The notes: generated by a model not told the origin, from the letters alone. A DNA stretch of 20,816 nucleotides from an uncultured bacterium (GCA_905214465.1 CAJMMD010000037.1:1-20816), one strand, 5' to 3'. Shown: positions 1 to 7,060, counted from the first letter of the stretch. Numbers and translations: made by a program.

Positions 1-7
1 AAGGGCG

Positions 8-29
8 GAGGCGGGGCATGCCCCGCCTC
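8..29. terminator. GC-rich perfect palindrome, possible terminator of an off-window gene
   Basis: A 22-bp perfect palindrome (two 11-bp arms with no spacer, centre GCATGC) lies at the left edge. It would form a very stable hairpin. Only a short TT follows on the plus strand, so the U-tract is poor. It probably ends a transcript from outside the window, but a repeat-type palindrome is equally possible. The rest of 30-174 holds no gene, only the repeat copy at 108-140. Confidence 0.35.
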
Positions 30-107
30 TTACACCACATCTCTGTGCGCTACCACTTTATGACGCCTCCGAGTCCTAAATTCCTTGATTTTGCTGTTAC
101 TGATTTA

Positions 108-140
108 GTGACAGTACTCATATTTGCCATATTTTGGCCA
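108..140 (+). repeat. Solo copy of the 33-bp GTGACAGTACTCA element end
   Basis: The core GTGACAGTACTCA (108-120) is followed by a T-rich stretch ending in TTTTGGCCA. It matches the reverse complement of 14541-14573 at 31 of 33 positions and shares the same core and TTTTTTGaCCA ending with 14736-14768. On its left, CTGTTACT (94-101) can pair with AGTGACAG (107-114). It lies just past the stop of the minus-strand gene ending at 175. If it is the right end of an element like 14541-14768, the left end would fall outside this window. Confidence 0.6.
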
Positions 141-174
141 GGGCATATGATTAACCCCCTATTTTCGACGTGAA

Positions 175-1284
175 TTAGACCGGCTTAAGCCCAAAACACG
201 CCCGCAGCGTGTTAAGCAACGCCTCTTGCTTCTTCCTGCGGGCATCGACACGATTCCGGTACCGCTTTCGCATACGCTGGTGGATGCGCCATGCGAGCGC
301 TTCCATCGCTTCCATGTCACAGAGCATTTCGTTGTTGACCGTCGCGACCTCGATTCCCATAGTAATCAAGCCCGTGTTGCGCTTTTCATCATGGATACGT
401 CCCCTCCGAGAGGAATGGCCCAGCTCACCGTTGTATTCCAGGTCAAACCGGGCTGCCTCTTGATACGCATCGCAAACTGCATGAGGCATCCCCGAGATTG
501 CCTGCGCACGGTCATCGAACTCGACCTTGTAGTCGGTCTTAAAAGGTCCGCAGGCAAACCCGCCATAGGAAAACGGAAGCGAAAACAGGGCGAGCATGAT
601 GCACTCCATGGGCGAGAGCAGGTTTTCCGAAAGATAGGGACACAGACGCTGCAGCTGTTTGGCCACATTCCCCTTGCATGCCGCAAGGTAATCTGCCAGG
701 CGATCGGGCGTCAGCGCCGGCTCGACTTCAAAGTAGCCCACGTCTGCTGGCTGGTCCTTGTCCTTTGCAAGTTTATTCGTAACAGGCGAGGTGTAGGGAG
801 GCAGATACTTCCCGCGGTCGCTCAGCGAAATCTTAGAGCACAGCTCCTGGGCCAGGGCAAATGCCTGGATACAACCGACCTCGTGGGCGACGGCAACACA
901 AAGGGCCTCGGGAGATAGACTGTACACCCCCGGTTCCACCTCTAGAATCGAGCCGGCGGGCAACCCAGAGCATACGGACCAGCCCACGCCAGGCATGCGG
1001 CGGCGCTGCGCCGCAGATCCCACCAGCAAGCAAAGATCTTCTTGCACCTCGCCGCTTGCGGCCCCAATCCGCACCAAGTCGGGAAGATAGATGTCCTCGG
1101 TCGAGGGCGACGACGTGCACAGCACACGGCGCTCTTCATCGGGATCGAGGTCCCTCCAGCTGATGTAACCCATTTGTCGGCGCTCGGCGCGCATCATGCG
1201 TAGCGCCGAGGCGCCTGTTAGGATTACGGAAGCCGCTAGCTGTTCGCCTGTCGGCTCGTTGCACCGCTCAATCTTTACTGCCAC
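175..1284 (-). CDS. Uncharacterised protein with an AbiEi/DUF559-like PD-(D/E)XK nuclease-fold signature
   Basis: This encodes 369 aa from a GTG at 1284 preceded by AGGGGTGG. An ATG at 1323 is in frame but overlaps comF by 29 bp, and the longer open frame from 1650 is an antisense artefact over comF. I do not recognise a named gene. The N-terminal half includes VYSLSPEA (about 120-127). The middle has SPMECIMLALFSLPFSYGGF (224-243), which resembles the SPxE...LP..GG segment of actinobacterial AbiEi/DUF559-type proteins. The C-terminal half has DLEYNGELGH (281-290), then D299, R302 and GIEV (310-313). That layout fits a Vsr-like PD-(D/E)XK core of the kind EYdG..H...D..R...G..V. The C-terminus is strongly basic (RMRKRYRNRVDARRKK), which fits nucleic-acid binding. 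It follows comF by 10 nt and is probably cotranscribed. The fold is inferred from motifs only; catalytic activity, toxin-antitoxin membership and DNA target are unknown. Confidence 0.7.
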   Translation of the reverse strand: MAVKIERCNEPTGEQLAASVILTGASALRMMRAERRQMGYISWRDLDPDEERRVLCTSSPSTEDIYLPDLVRIGAASGEVQEDLCLLVGSAAQRRRMPGVGWSVCSGLPAGSILEVEPGVYSLSPEALCVAVAHEVGCIQAFALAQELCSKISLSDRGKYLPPYTSPVTNKLAKDKDQPADVGYFEVEPALTPDRLADYLAACKGNVAKQLQRLCPYLSENLLSPMECIMLALFSLPFSYGGFACGPFKTDYKVEFDDRAQAISGMPHAVCDAYQEAARFDLEYNGELGHSSRRGRIHDEKRNTGLITMGIEVATVNNEMLCDMEAMEALAWRIHQRMRKRYRNRVDARRKKQEALLNTLRACFGLKPV

Positions 1285-1294
1285 AAAACCACCC

Positions 1295-2101
1295 CTACCA
1301 AACGCGTGCGATAGCGAGGCCATCGACTGCTGCGGCGCCGGCGCGCTTGAGTTCAGCCGAAGCCGCGGCCATCGTCGCACCCGTGGTGATAACGTCGTCG
1401 ATAAGCAGCAGGCACTTGCCCCGCACATCCTCAACCGTCTCGTACATGCCTTGGGCACGCTCGCGGCGCTCCTCACGACCGAGTTCGCGCTGGTCGCCAT
1501 GCCCGTACTTGACGAGAGCATCGAGCAGGGGAACACCCGACAGCTCGCAAAATGGGCGCGCAATAGCCTCCATATGATCAAAACCACGCCGCCGAAACGC
1601 TGCCGCCGTCGCAGGCACAAACACCACCGCATCCGCACCGGACAGCACACCTCCTAAGCGTTCGGGCGCTACGACCTGGGCATGCAGGGCGGTGTCGTAG
1701 AGCAGCTCCGCCAGATACGGAGCCAGACGTCGCTCGCCCGCATCCTTGTACGCTTTAATGATGCGCGGCAGCGGATGCGCATAGACGGCGCACGCCAGGC
1801 AGCGGTCGAGCGCCTCCGCCATTGCCGAGGACGTGCCCTCGACCGAACACTCAGTGCACAGCAAATCCCCAAACGGGGCGCCGCATCGGGTGCAGCTATG
1901 ACGTGGGTCGATGAGCGTGAGCGCAGCCAGGCAGTCTTGGCAAATAAGCGTACCGGCGCGCTCGCAGCCGGCACATCGTGTTGGCGACAATGCCTCGAGC
2001 GCCTCGCGTGCCACCCGATCGGCAAACGGTAGTAATTCGTCCGCAAACGGTAGGGCACCGGCACCCTGCAGACAGCTCAATATGTTCAGATGGCTCTTCA
2101 A
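1295..2101 (-). CDS. comF: ComF family phosphoribosyltransferase-like competence protein
   Basis: This 268-aa protein has two N-terminal CxxC pairs forming a zinc-ribbon-like region (C43/C46/C54/C57, and a second set C70/C73/C82/C85). A type I phosphoribosyltransferase domain follows, with the PRPP loop LLIDDVITTGAT (about 232-243). ComF/ComFC proteins are cytosolic and assist uptake or processing of transforming DNA in naturally competent bacteria; orthologues are also kept in species with no known competence. B. subtilis ComFC is somewhat shorter, so there is a modest N-terminal extension here. The start is a TTG at 2101, chosen because AGGGAGGG sits 7 nt upstream; no better ATG exists near the N-terminus. 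That Shine-Dalgarno lies inside a hairpin (2105-2140). The gene is separated from ricT by 102 nt with a possible promoter of its own, and is followed closely by the gene at 175-1284. The family call is firm; the exact start is less so. Confidence 0.9.
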   Translation of the reverse strand: MKSHLNILSCLQGAGALPFADELLPFADRVAREALEALSPTRCAGCERAGTLICQDCLAALTLIDPRHSCTRCGAPFGDLLCTECSVEGTSSAMAEALDRCLACAVYAHPLPRIIKAYKDAGERRLAPYLAELLYDTALHAQVVAPERLGGVLSGADAVVFVPATAAAFRRRGFDHMEAIARPFCELSGVPLLDALVKYGHGDQRELGREERRERAQGMYETVEDVRGKCLLLIDDVITTGATMAAASAELKRAGAAAVDGLAIARVW

Positions 2102-2104
2102 GAC

Positions 2105-2140
2105 ACAACCCTCCCTACATTCGGTCGCAGGGAGGGTTGT
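2105..2140 (-). promoter_or_regulatory. Perfect 12-bp hairpin sequestering the comF Shine-Dalgarno
   Basis: Arms 2105-2116 and 2129-2140 are exact reverse complements with a 12-nt loop. In the minus-strand RNA the 3' arm is AGGGAGGGTTGT, which contains the comF Shine-Dalgarno, so folding would mask the ribosome site. The U-tract after the stem is poor (TTGTGTCTTG), so it is not a classical terminator, though it could slow or end the ricT transcript. It may act as a translational switch or as an mRNA end for ricT. Confidence 0.65.
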
Positions 2141-2152
2141 TGATCCGGCGCT

Positions 2153-2158
2153 ATGATA
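2153..2158 (-). promoter_or_regulatory. Possible -10 box (TATCAT) for comF
   Basis: On the minus strand GGGGTATCATAGC lies about 52 nt before the comF start, in the ricT-comF gap. Nearly the same string (GGGGTATCATGGC) precedes tmk. A transcript starting about 7 nt downstream would have a leader consisting almost only of the 2105-2140 hairpin. No convincing -35 is visible. Confidence 0.4.
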
Positions 2159-2203
2159 CCCCGATGCGCTCGGGGCAAGGCGGGCTAAATCCGCTCGCGG
2201 GCG

Positions 2204-3898
2204 TTATTCGCCGGCGGGCGGTTGTGGTGCGGACGAAGACGGGGTCGAGCCCTCGCCACCATCCTGGCGCGGCTTGCGGGAACGGCGCCGGCGACGGCGC
2301 TTTTGACCCTGGTCGGCCGAGCCCTCGCCACCGCGATCCTCGCGCGGCTCGCGCTCGTCGCGAGCCGCGCCACGCGAAGCCTTGGCAGCCGCTCCCCCGC
2401 CATCTCCGGGACGACGGCGCGTGACCTTGACCTCGCCATCCGAGACCTGATCGGCCACGGAGGGCACTGAGGGCTTCTGTTGCGCGCCCGAGGAATGGCG
2501 ACGGCGCGGACGCGGCGCGCGCTCCTCCTCGCCACGTGACTTGCCGCCCTTGTCGGCAGACGCATCGGAGGCCGAGGGACCCTTGGAAGCGGCACCGGCC
2601 TCGCGAGCAGCTGCGGCGCGGAAGGCGTCCTCGCGCTCCTCGCTCGACAGATGACGGCGGCGGCGACGTGTGGGGTTCATGCCACCGCCGCGGTTTTGTT
2701 GCTGGGGCTGCTGAGCCTCGCGCTCGCGGGAAGCGTTCTTGTCTGTGGTCTCGCCGTTGTCGACGGACGCCGCGCGCTTGCGGCGGCGACGACCACCGGC
2801 GGCCTCCTCGGCCTCGGGTGCCTCGTCCTTACCACGGCCCTTTCCGCGGCCACGGCCCTCGCCCTGGCCCTGACCGGCGCGAGCATCGGATTCAGCATCG
2901 CGACGACGGCGCTTGGGCATCGACGTGCCGGCAAGACGGTCGGCGCTCGACAGACCATCGCCCACGTCGACGCCGTTCTCGCGATCGAGCTCCATGAGCG
3001 CCAGGCGCATCTCGGGCGACTCGATGCGCTCGAGCACGTCGCGCGTCACGCAGTCGGGGCGGCAGTTGCAGCCCTGCTCGGCGGCCTTCTTTTTGCAGCC
3101 CTCCGAGCACGTCATATCGGCCAGGTTGACCTTAAAGACTTTGCCGTTCTCCAGGCGCAGCACCAGCTGCTCACGCGGCGTGTCATATTCCTGAATACGC
3201 GCCTTGCCAAGCGGCGTATCGATGAGCGTCTTCTTTTTGGGCGCACGGCTCTTAAAGTCCTTGTACGCCTCGAACTCATAGCGCAAGCAGCACATCAGGC
3301 GGCCGCACACGCCGCTGATTTTGGACGAGTTGAGCGGCAGGTCCTGCTCTTTTGCCATGCGGATCGAGACGGGCTCAAACTGTCCGCCAAAGCGCGTGCA
3401 GCAGAGCTCCTGTCCGCATTGGGCGTAGCCGCCCACCAGGCGGGTCTCGTCGCGCACGCCGATCTGGCGCATGTCGACGCGAATGTGCAGCGTCGAGGAC
3501 AGGTCCTTGACGAGCTGACGAAAATCGACGCGCTCCTCGGCCGCAAAGTAGAACACGGCCTTCTCGCCGCCAAACAGGTACTCGACGCCGACCGGCTTCA
3601 TCTCGAGGTCGAGCTCCTTGACCAGGCGGCGGAAGTCGACCATGGCCTCGTCGCCCTGGATGGCCAGGTCGTCGGCAAGCTGCAGGTCGATGTCGCTCGC
3701 CACGCGCAGCACGGGCTTGAGCGGCTGACCGATCTCGTCTTGCGGCACCTCGAAGGGATCGGCCGTGACCAGGCCGATCTCGGTTCCGCGCTCGGTGGAG
3801 CAAATGGCATAATCGGCCTCGAGGATATCCAAATCCTGCGGATCGAACCACAGGTCGCGCGAGGCGTAGGTAAACTTAACGGGTACGACTAACGGCAT
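2204..3898 (-). CDS. ricT: RicT/YaaT-type PSP1 domain protein with a long Arg-rich tail
   Basis: This 564-aa protein has two parts. Residues 1 to about 325 are a PSP1/RicT domain with the conserved cysteine patches CGQELCC (161-167) and CGRLMCC (198-204). A further Cys-rich stretch follows at C264, C268, C277, C279 and C283. In B. subtilis, RicT works with RicA and RicF in an Fe-S-containing complex that assists RNase Y in mRNA maturation. The cysteine patches fit such metal binding, but ricA and ricF are not in this window. Residues from about 327 to the end are low-complexity and predicted disordered, with repeated Arg clusters (KRRRR, GRRRRKR, TRRRRRH, QKRRRRRRSRK) amid acidic and Gly/Ser/Ala stretches; B. 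subtilis RicT lacks such a tail. The ATG at 3898 overlaps the end of holB by 10 bp. The order tmk-holB-ricT matches the Firmicutes tmk-holB-yaaT neighbourhood. The core family call is strong; tail function (RNA or protein tethering) is inferred. Confidence 0.92.
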   Translation of the reverse strand: MPLVVPVKFTYASRDLWFDPQDLDILEADYAICSTERGTEIGLVTADPFEVPQDEIGQPLKPVLRVASDIDLQLADDLAIQGDEAMVDFRRLVKELDLEMKPVGVEYLFGGEKAVFYFAAEERVDFRQLVKDLSSTLHIRVDMRQIGVRDETRLVGGYAQCGQELCCTRFGGQFEPVSIRMAKEQDLPLNSSKISGVCGRLMCCLRYEFEAYKDFKSRAPKKKTLIDTPLGKARIQEYDTPREQLVLRLENGKVFKVNLADMTCSEGCKKKAAEQGCNCRPDCVTRDVLERIESPEMRLALMELDRENGVDVGDGLSSADRLAGTSMPKRRRRDAESDARAGQGQGEGRGRGKGRGKDEAPEAEEAAGGRRRRKRAASVDNGETTDKNASREREAQQPQQQNRGGGMNPTRRRRRHLSSEEREDAFRAAAAREAGAASKGPSASDASADKGGKSRGEEERAPRPRRRHSSGAQQKPSVPSVADQVSDGEVKVTRRRPGDGGGAAAKASRGAARDEREPREDRGGEGSADQGQKRRRRRRSRKPRQDGGEGSTPSSSAPQPPAGE

Positions 3899-5016
3899 TT
3901 CAGTGCCTTCCTGATATCGAACAGCATGACCTCGATGGCCAGCTGGGGAGTAACGTTTCTGGCAATGTTGCGCTCGGCGGTCGCGACTGCCTCGAGCGCC
4001 CGCGTGGCACCCGCAACATTGGTCGCGGCGGCAAGCCGCCCGATCGTGTCGCGCACGTCCTCGTTCACTACGTCGGCTGCCTCGTCCTGAAGCGTCAGCA
4101 GCACGTCGCGCATAAGCGTCCGCGCGCTCGCCAGCGCTTCCATGATACCCGAACGCTCGCGCGCGTTGAGTTCGCGCTTGTTGCGGTCCTCAAGCTGCTT
4201 CAATGCTCCACGCGACAGGTAGTCGGCGTTTTGCTCGAGCACCTTTTCCTGCGTGGACTTGACCTCGGCGAGCGGCGCCTTAACGGCGACGATGAGCGAC
4301 TTGGCGCGGCTGAGCACGTCGGCCTCGTCGGCGACAATGAGCGAATCGATGGCGCGAACCATCTGACGGCGAGCGTCCTGGCGCTCGGCGCTCTTGAGGA
4401 ACTCGATGCCACGCGTGGGGCTTCCCGCTACGGCGACGGCCATGCGGCAACGCGCAGGGTCCTGACCGGTGGCGCGACTCACGGCCTGCGCGGCGACGGC
4501 GGGCGATACCAGCCGAAACGGCACGCACTGGCAGCGGCTCACGATGGTGGGCAACATCACGTCTGCCGAGGTGCCCAGCAAGATAAACATAACGCCCTCG
4601 GGCGGCTCCTCGAGTGTTTTGAGCAGCGCGTTAGCGGTGTTGGCGCGCAGCTGCTCGGCACGGTCGATGATGTAGACCTTGGCCTTGGCACGAATGGGCG
4701 CCAGAGGCACGTCATCGAGCAGCTCGCGGGTCTGGGCGATGAGGTAGCCCGTGGCGCTCTCGGGCGTGTAATAGTGCACGTCGGGGTGCGTATGGCGGGC
4801 GACGCGCACGCAGCTATCGCATGAGCCGCAGCCATCCTGCTCGCACAGGAAGGCTTGGGCGAGCGCCCACGCGGCGTCGAGCTTGCCCGCGCCGGGCGCG
4901 CCCAAAAACAGGTAGGCGTGCGATGCGCGACCGCTGGCGACGGCACTGGTCAAAAAGTCGCGCACGCGCTCTTGGGTGTCGAGCTTGGCCAGCAGGCTTG
5001 CCTGAACGGGGGCCAT
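3889..5016 (-). CDS. holB: DNA polymerase III subunit delta' (clamp loader)
   Basis: This 375-aa AAA+ protein is the delta' subunit of the clamp-loader complex that places the beta sliding clamp on primed DNA. Visible features are HAYLFLGAPGAGK (33-45), a four-Cys zinc module C58/C63/C66/C69, the Walker B region with VYIIDRAEQL, and TANALLKTLEEPP followed by TIVSRCQ (the SRC motif that supplies the arginine finger). The P-loop reads GAPGAGKL, with Leu where Thr/Ser normally ligates Mg2+. That fits the usual non-catalytic status of delta'. The ATG at 5016 is preferred over one 21 nt upstream because AGGAGG lies 9 nt before it inside the end of tmk and only 1 nt separates it from the tmk stop, which suggests translational coupling. 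The 3' end overlaps ricT. Confidence 0.93.
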   Translation of the reverse strand: MAPVQASLLAKLDTQERVRDFLTSAVASGRASHAYLFLGAPGAGKLDAAWALAQAFLCEQDGCGSCDSCVRVARHTHPDVHYYTPESATGYLIAQTRELLDDVPLAPIRAKAKVYIIDRAEQLRANTANALLKTLEEPPEGVMFILLGTSADVMLPTIVSRCQCVPFRLVSPAVAAQAVSRATGQDPARCRMAVAVAGSPTRGIEFLKSAERQDARRQMVRAIDSLIVADEADVLSRAKSLIVAVKAPLAEVKSTQEKVLEQNADYLSRGALKQLEDRNKRELNARERSGIMEALASARTLMRDVLLTLQDEAADVVNEDVRDTIGRLAAATNVAGATRALEAVATAERNIARNVTPQLAIEVMLFDIRKALKCR

Positions 5017-5017
5017 G

Positions 5018-5701
5018 TTACTCGGCCTCCTGGGCAAGCGCGGCGGTGACGGCGTCCTGGGAAATATCGAGGCCGTAGGCGCGAACCTGCTCGACCGTCT
5101 TCTCGAAGACTTCCTCGACGGTCGTAGTGGCGTCGATGAGCTTTACGCGGTCTGGCTCCTCGGCAGCAATGGCACAAAATCCCTGGTACACACGCTCCTG
5201 GAATGCCATGCCCTTAGCCTCCATGCGATCTGCCGCGCCACGGGCTGCCATGCGTAGCGCCGCCTGCTCGGGCGTGATGTGGTAGACGAGCGTGAGCGCC
5301 GGGTGCGTTCCCGCGACGGCCAGGTTGTTGGCGTCGCGCACCATCTGGCGGTCGAGGCCATCGGCAAACGCCTGGTAGCAGGTCGTGGAATCGTAGAAGC
5401 GATCGCACAGGACCACCTTGCCGGCCGCAAGGGCGGGGGCTATGACCTCGTGTACCAGCTGGGCACGCGCAGCCTCGTAGAGCAGCAACTCGCAGGTGTC
5501 GCCCATCGCCATATTGGCGGGGTCGAGCAGCAGGGCGCGGATCTTTTCGCTGATGGCGGTGCCGCCCGGTTCGCGCAGGCTCACAACCTGGTGGCCAGCG
5601 AGCTCGAGCGCGCGGGCAAGCAGGCGCGCCTGCGTGGACTTGCCGGCACCGTCGACGCCCTCGAGCGTGATAAAGCTATGTTGAGCAGGCTCAAAAGCCA
5701 T
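5018..5701 (-). CDS. tmk: Thymidylate kinase
   Basis: This 227-aa enzyme phosphorylates dTMP to dTDP with ATP in the cytosol, an essential step of dTTP supply. The P-loop is GVDGAGKST (15-23), the REPGGT dTMP-binding motif is at 43-48, DRF (100-102) is the DR(Y/F/H) motif, and a LID-like GAADRMEAKG lies near 155-164. The length is normal for the family. The ATG at 5701 has GGAAGGGG 8 nt upstream. It is the first gene of the tmk-holB-ricT cluster and pairs a nucleotide kinase with replication and RNA-maturation factors, as in Firmicutes. A possible -10 (TATCAT, 5754-5759) lies about 50 nt upstream. Confidence 0.95.
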   Translation of the reverse strand: MAFEPAQHSFITLEGVDGAGKSTQARLLARALELAGHQVVSLREPGGTAISEKIRALLLDPANMAMGDTCELLLYEAARAQLVHEVIAPALAAGKVVLCDRFYDSTTCYQAFADGLDRQMVRDANNLAVAGTHPALTLVYHITPEQAALRMAARGAADRMEAKGMAFQERVYQGFCAIAAEEPDRVKLIDATTTVEEVFEKTVEQVRAYGLDISQDAVTAALAQEAE

Positions 5702-5753
5702 GGGCGCAGCCCCTTCCTACAAGGCGCGTAAATGCAGATATAACAACCAAGCC

Positions 5754-5759
5754 ATGATA
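5754..5759 (-). promoter_or_regulatory. Possible -10 box (TATCAT) for tmk-holB-ricT
   Basis: The minus strand reads GGGGTATCATGGC, almost the same string as before comF (GGGGTATCATAGC). The implied leader is about 45 nt and contains the tmk ribosome site. A second TTATAT lies closer to the gene (near 5735-5745) and could be used instead. No clear -35 is seen. Confidence 0.4.
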
Positions 5760-5800
5760 CCCCAGCGTCCGGCGCACCCCAAATCGAACCTAGTCATTAG

Positions 5801-5860
5801 GGCGGCAGTTAGGGACGATCCTAAACTGCCGGCAGAAAAGGAACGTCCCCAACTGCCGGC
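5801..5860 (+). repeat. 60-bp GGCAGTTAGGGACG repeat, copy 1
   Basis: This matches 7001-7060 at 55 of 60 positions in the same orientation. It contains three related arms: GGCAGTTAGGGACG, then CTAAACTGCCGGCAG, then GAACGTCCCCAACTGCC. The first can pair with either of the other two, so alternative hairpins are possible. It lies between tmk and the zinc-ribbon gene, which diverge from this gap. It looks like a REP/BIME-type palindromic intergenic repeat. Confidence 0.75.
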
Positions 5861-5864
5861 TAAA

Positions 5865-5929
5865 GTTGCGGTGAAATAGGGACTGATTGAAGCTCTGAGA
5901 CCGCCAAACAGTCCCTATTTCACCGCAAC
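5865..5929. repeat. Perfect 21-bp inverted repeat hairpin
   Basis: Arms 5865-5885 and 5909-5929 are exact reverse complements with a 23-nt loop. The centre of each arm is AATAGGGACTG or its complement, related in theme to the adjacent 60-bp repeat. There is no T-tract after it, so it is not a typical terminator. It sits directly upstream of the -10 of the zinc-ribbon gene. Perfect arms suggest recent origin or active maintenance. Confidence 0.75.
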
Positions 5930-5956
5930 GTATGATGGGGAATTTTGGATGCTGGG

Positions 5957-5962
5957 TATAAT
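5957..5962 (+). promoter_or_regulatory. -10 box TATAAT for the zinc-ribbon membrane gene
   Basis: GGGTATAAT lies 38 nt before the ATG at 6000, which gives a leader of about 30 nt. No recognisable -35 lies 16-18 nt upstream. The inverted repeat ends 27 nt upstream of this box, where a -35 or activator site would be. Confidence 0.5.
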
Positions 5963-5999
5963 CGTCGTATTGCATTGAAATGTGGCGAAAGGAGTGGCA

Positions 6000-6983
6000 A
6001 TGTCTCGGTATTGCGCCTCGTGCGGCAAGCTTCTTGAAGATAATGCCAAGTTCTGCACCTCGTGCGGTGCACCCGTTGAGCAAACAGCCGCGAGCGATAG
6101 CCAGCCCGCTTTTGAGCAGACCGGCTCCCTTGATACGCCGCAAGCCAAGGCGGACGACCCCCTCGCCTATAGCCCCGACCCCGCCGCAAGGACCGAAGCC
6201 GTCGAGACCACGCAGCGCATACCCGTCGCGAGCGGCTCGCCCCAACAGCAGCCGGCTCCCGCATACGCGCCCGCTTCGCCACAGACCCCCGCTCCCAAAA
6301 AGAGCGGCACCGGGCCGCTTATCGCCGTTATCGTTGTGCTGGTGGCGATCATCATCGCCCTGGTCATCTTCTTTGCGATCAGACCGTTCGACAACGCCGC
6401 CACGCAGACGACTGCCGAGGTAGCTAAGCTGCACCATGACGTCGACGACGATGACCTAAAGCCTCTCGGCAATCCCAACAGCCTGTACGACGATGATGAC
6501 GATGACGACGAGGATGGCGGCGAAGCAACGCTCTCTGAGCAGAACCTCTACCGTCGCCTGAGCGAATACTACGACCTGCTCGAAGATCTCGACAGCCAGG
6601 TCCGTGGCTGCGCGCAGAACTTCAACGGCAACTATCTGGAAGAGGATCGAACCACCCGTCAAAATCTCGCCGACGTCGCCGAGCGCACGGAGGACACCAT
6701 CGAGCAGTATTACGACATCGTCGAGGACCTGGACGTCCCGACGAGCTCCAAAAACTACAGCTCCTGGAAGGACATCATCGCCCTGTACGACGACCTGGAT
6801 CACCGCATTGACGCAATCTGTGATGCCTGGGAGATCAGTCTGAAATACGCCAAGCCTGCGGACCACAAGAATGAGATCGTGGCGCCGCTGTCGCGCGACA
6901 ACGTGGCGGGCACCAATGACAATAAGTACCGCCTAGACTTTGAGGAGCGTTATCCCGGCGCCAAGCCTGTCGAGGTGAACTAG
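6000..6983 (+). CDS. Zinc-ribbon, single-pass membrane protein with an acidic extracytoplasmic region
   Basis: This 327-aa protein begins with a double zinc ribbon-type motif, CASC (C5, C8) and CTSC (C19, C22), typical of zinc_ribbon_2 leaders on bacterial membrane proteins. A Pro/Gln/Ala-rich linker (about 30-103) leads to one hydrophobic segment (about 106-127, GPLIAVIVVLVAIIIALVIFFAI). An Asp-rich stretch (DDDDDDDED, 164-172) is followed by a Glu/Asp/Tyr-rich helical region with repeated EYYDLLEDLD- and QYYDIVEDLD-like units. The N-terminus is probably cytosolic and the acidic region external. The ATG at 6000 has AAAGGAG 6 nt upstream; an earlier in-frame start at 5982 lacks a comparable site. 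It is a lone plus-strand gene between minus-strand operons, flanked by direct repeat copies and ended by a strong terminator. Function is unknown; sensing or envelope roles are guesses. Confidence 0.85.
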   Translation: MSRYCASCGKLLEDNAKFCTSCGAPVEQTAASDSQPAFEQTGSLDTPQAKADDPLAYSPDPAARTEAVETTQRIPVASGSPQQQPAPAYAPASPQTPAPKKSGTGPLIAVIVVLVAIIIALVIFFAIRPFDNAATQTTAEVAKLHHDVDDDDLKPLGNPNSLYDDDDDDDEDGGEATLSEQNLYRRLSEYYDLLEDLDSQVRGCAQNFNGNYLEEDRTTRQNLADVAERTEDTIEQYYDIVEDLDVPTSSKNYSSWKDIIALYDDLDHRIDAICDAWEISLKYAKPADHKNEIVAPLSRDNVAGTNDNKYRLDFEERYPGAKPVEVN

Positions 6984-7000
6984 CGCTTTGTCGTTCCCGA

Positions 7001-7060
7001 GCCGGCAGTTAGGGACGTTCCTAAACTGCCGGCAGAAAAAGAACGTCCCTAACTGCCGGT
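7001..7060 (+). repeat. 60-bp GGCAGTTAGGGACG repeat, copy 2
   Basis: This is the direct-orientation partner of 5801-5860 (55 of 60 identical). Its outer arms, 7002-7020 and 7041-7059, form a perfect 19-bp inverted repeat. The inner arm 7020-7033 can compete for pairing with the left arm. It starts 17 nt after the stop of the zinc-ribbon gene and directly precedes a terminator. Confidence 0.75.

Noticed and set aside
1285..1650. Extension of the 175-1284 gene up to 1650
   Set aside because: The extra residues lie antisense-frame over comF on the same strand, are Arg/Ser/Cys-rich shadow sequence, and no ribosome site supports the earlier start.
2651..3892. Long plus-strand open frame (413 codons) opposite ricT
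   Set aside because: It mirrors a strongly supported coding gene in high-GC DNA, has low-complexity Ala/Leu/His composition and no ribosome site; a typical GC shadow.
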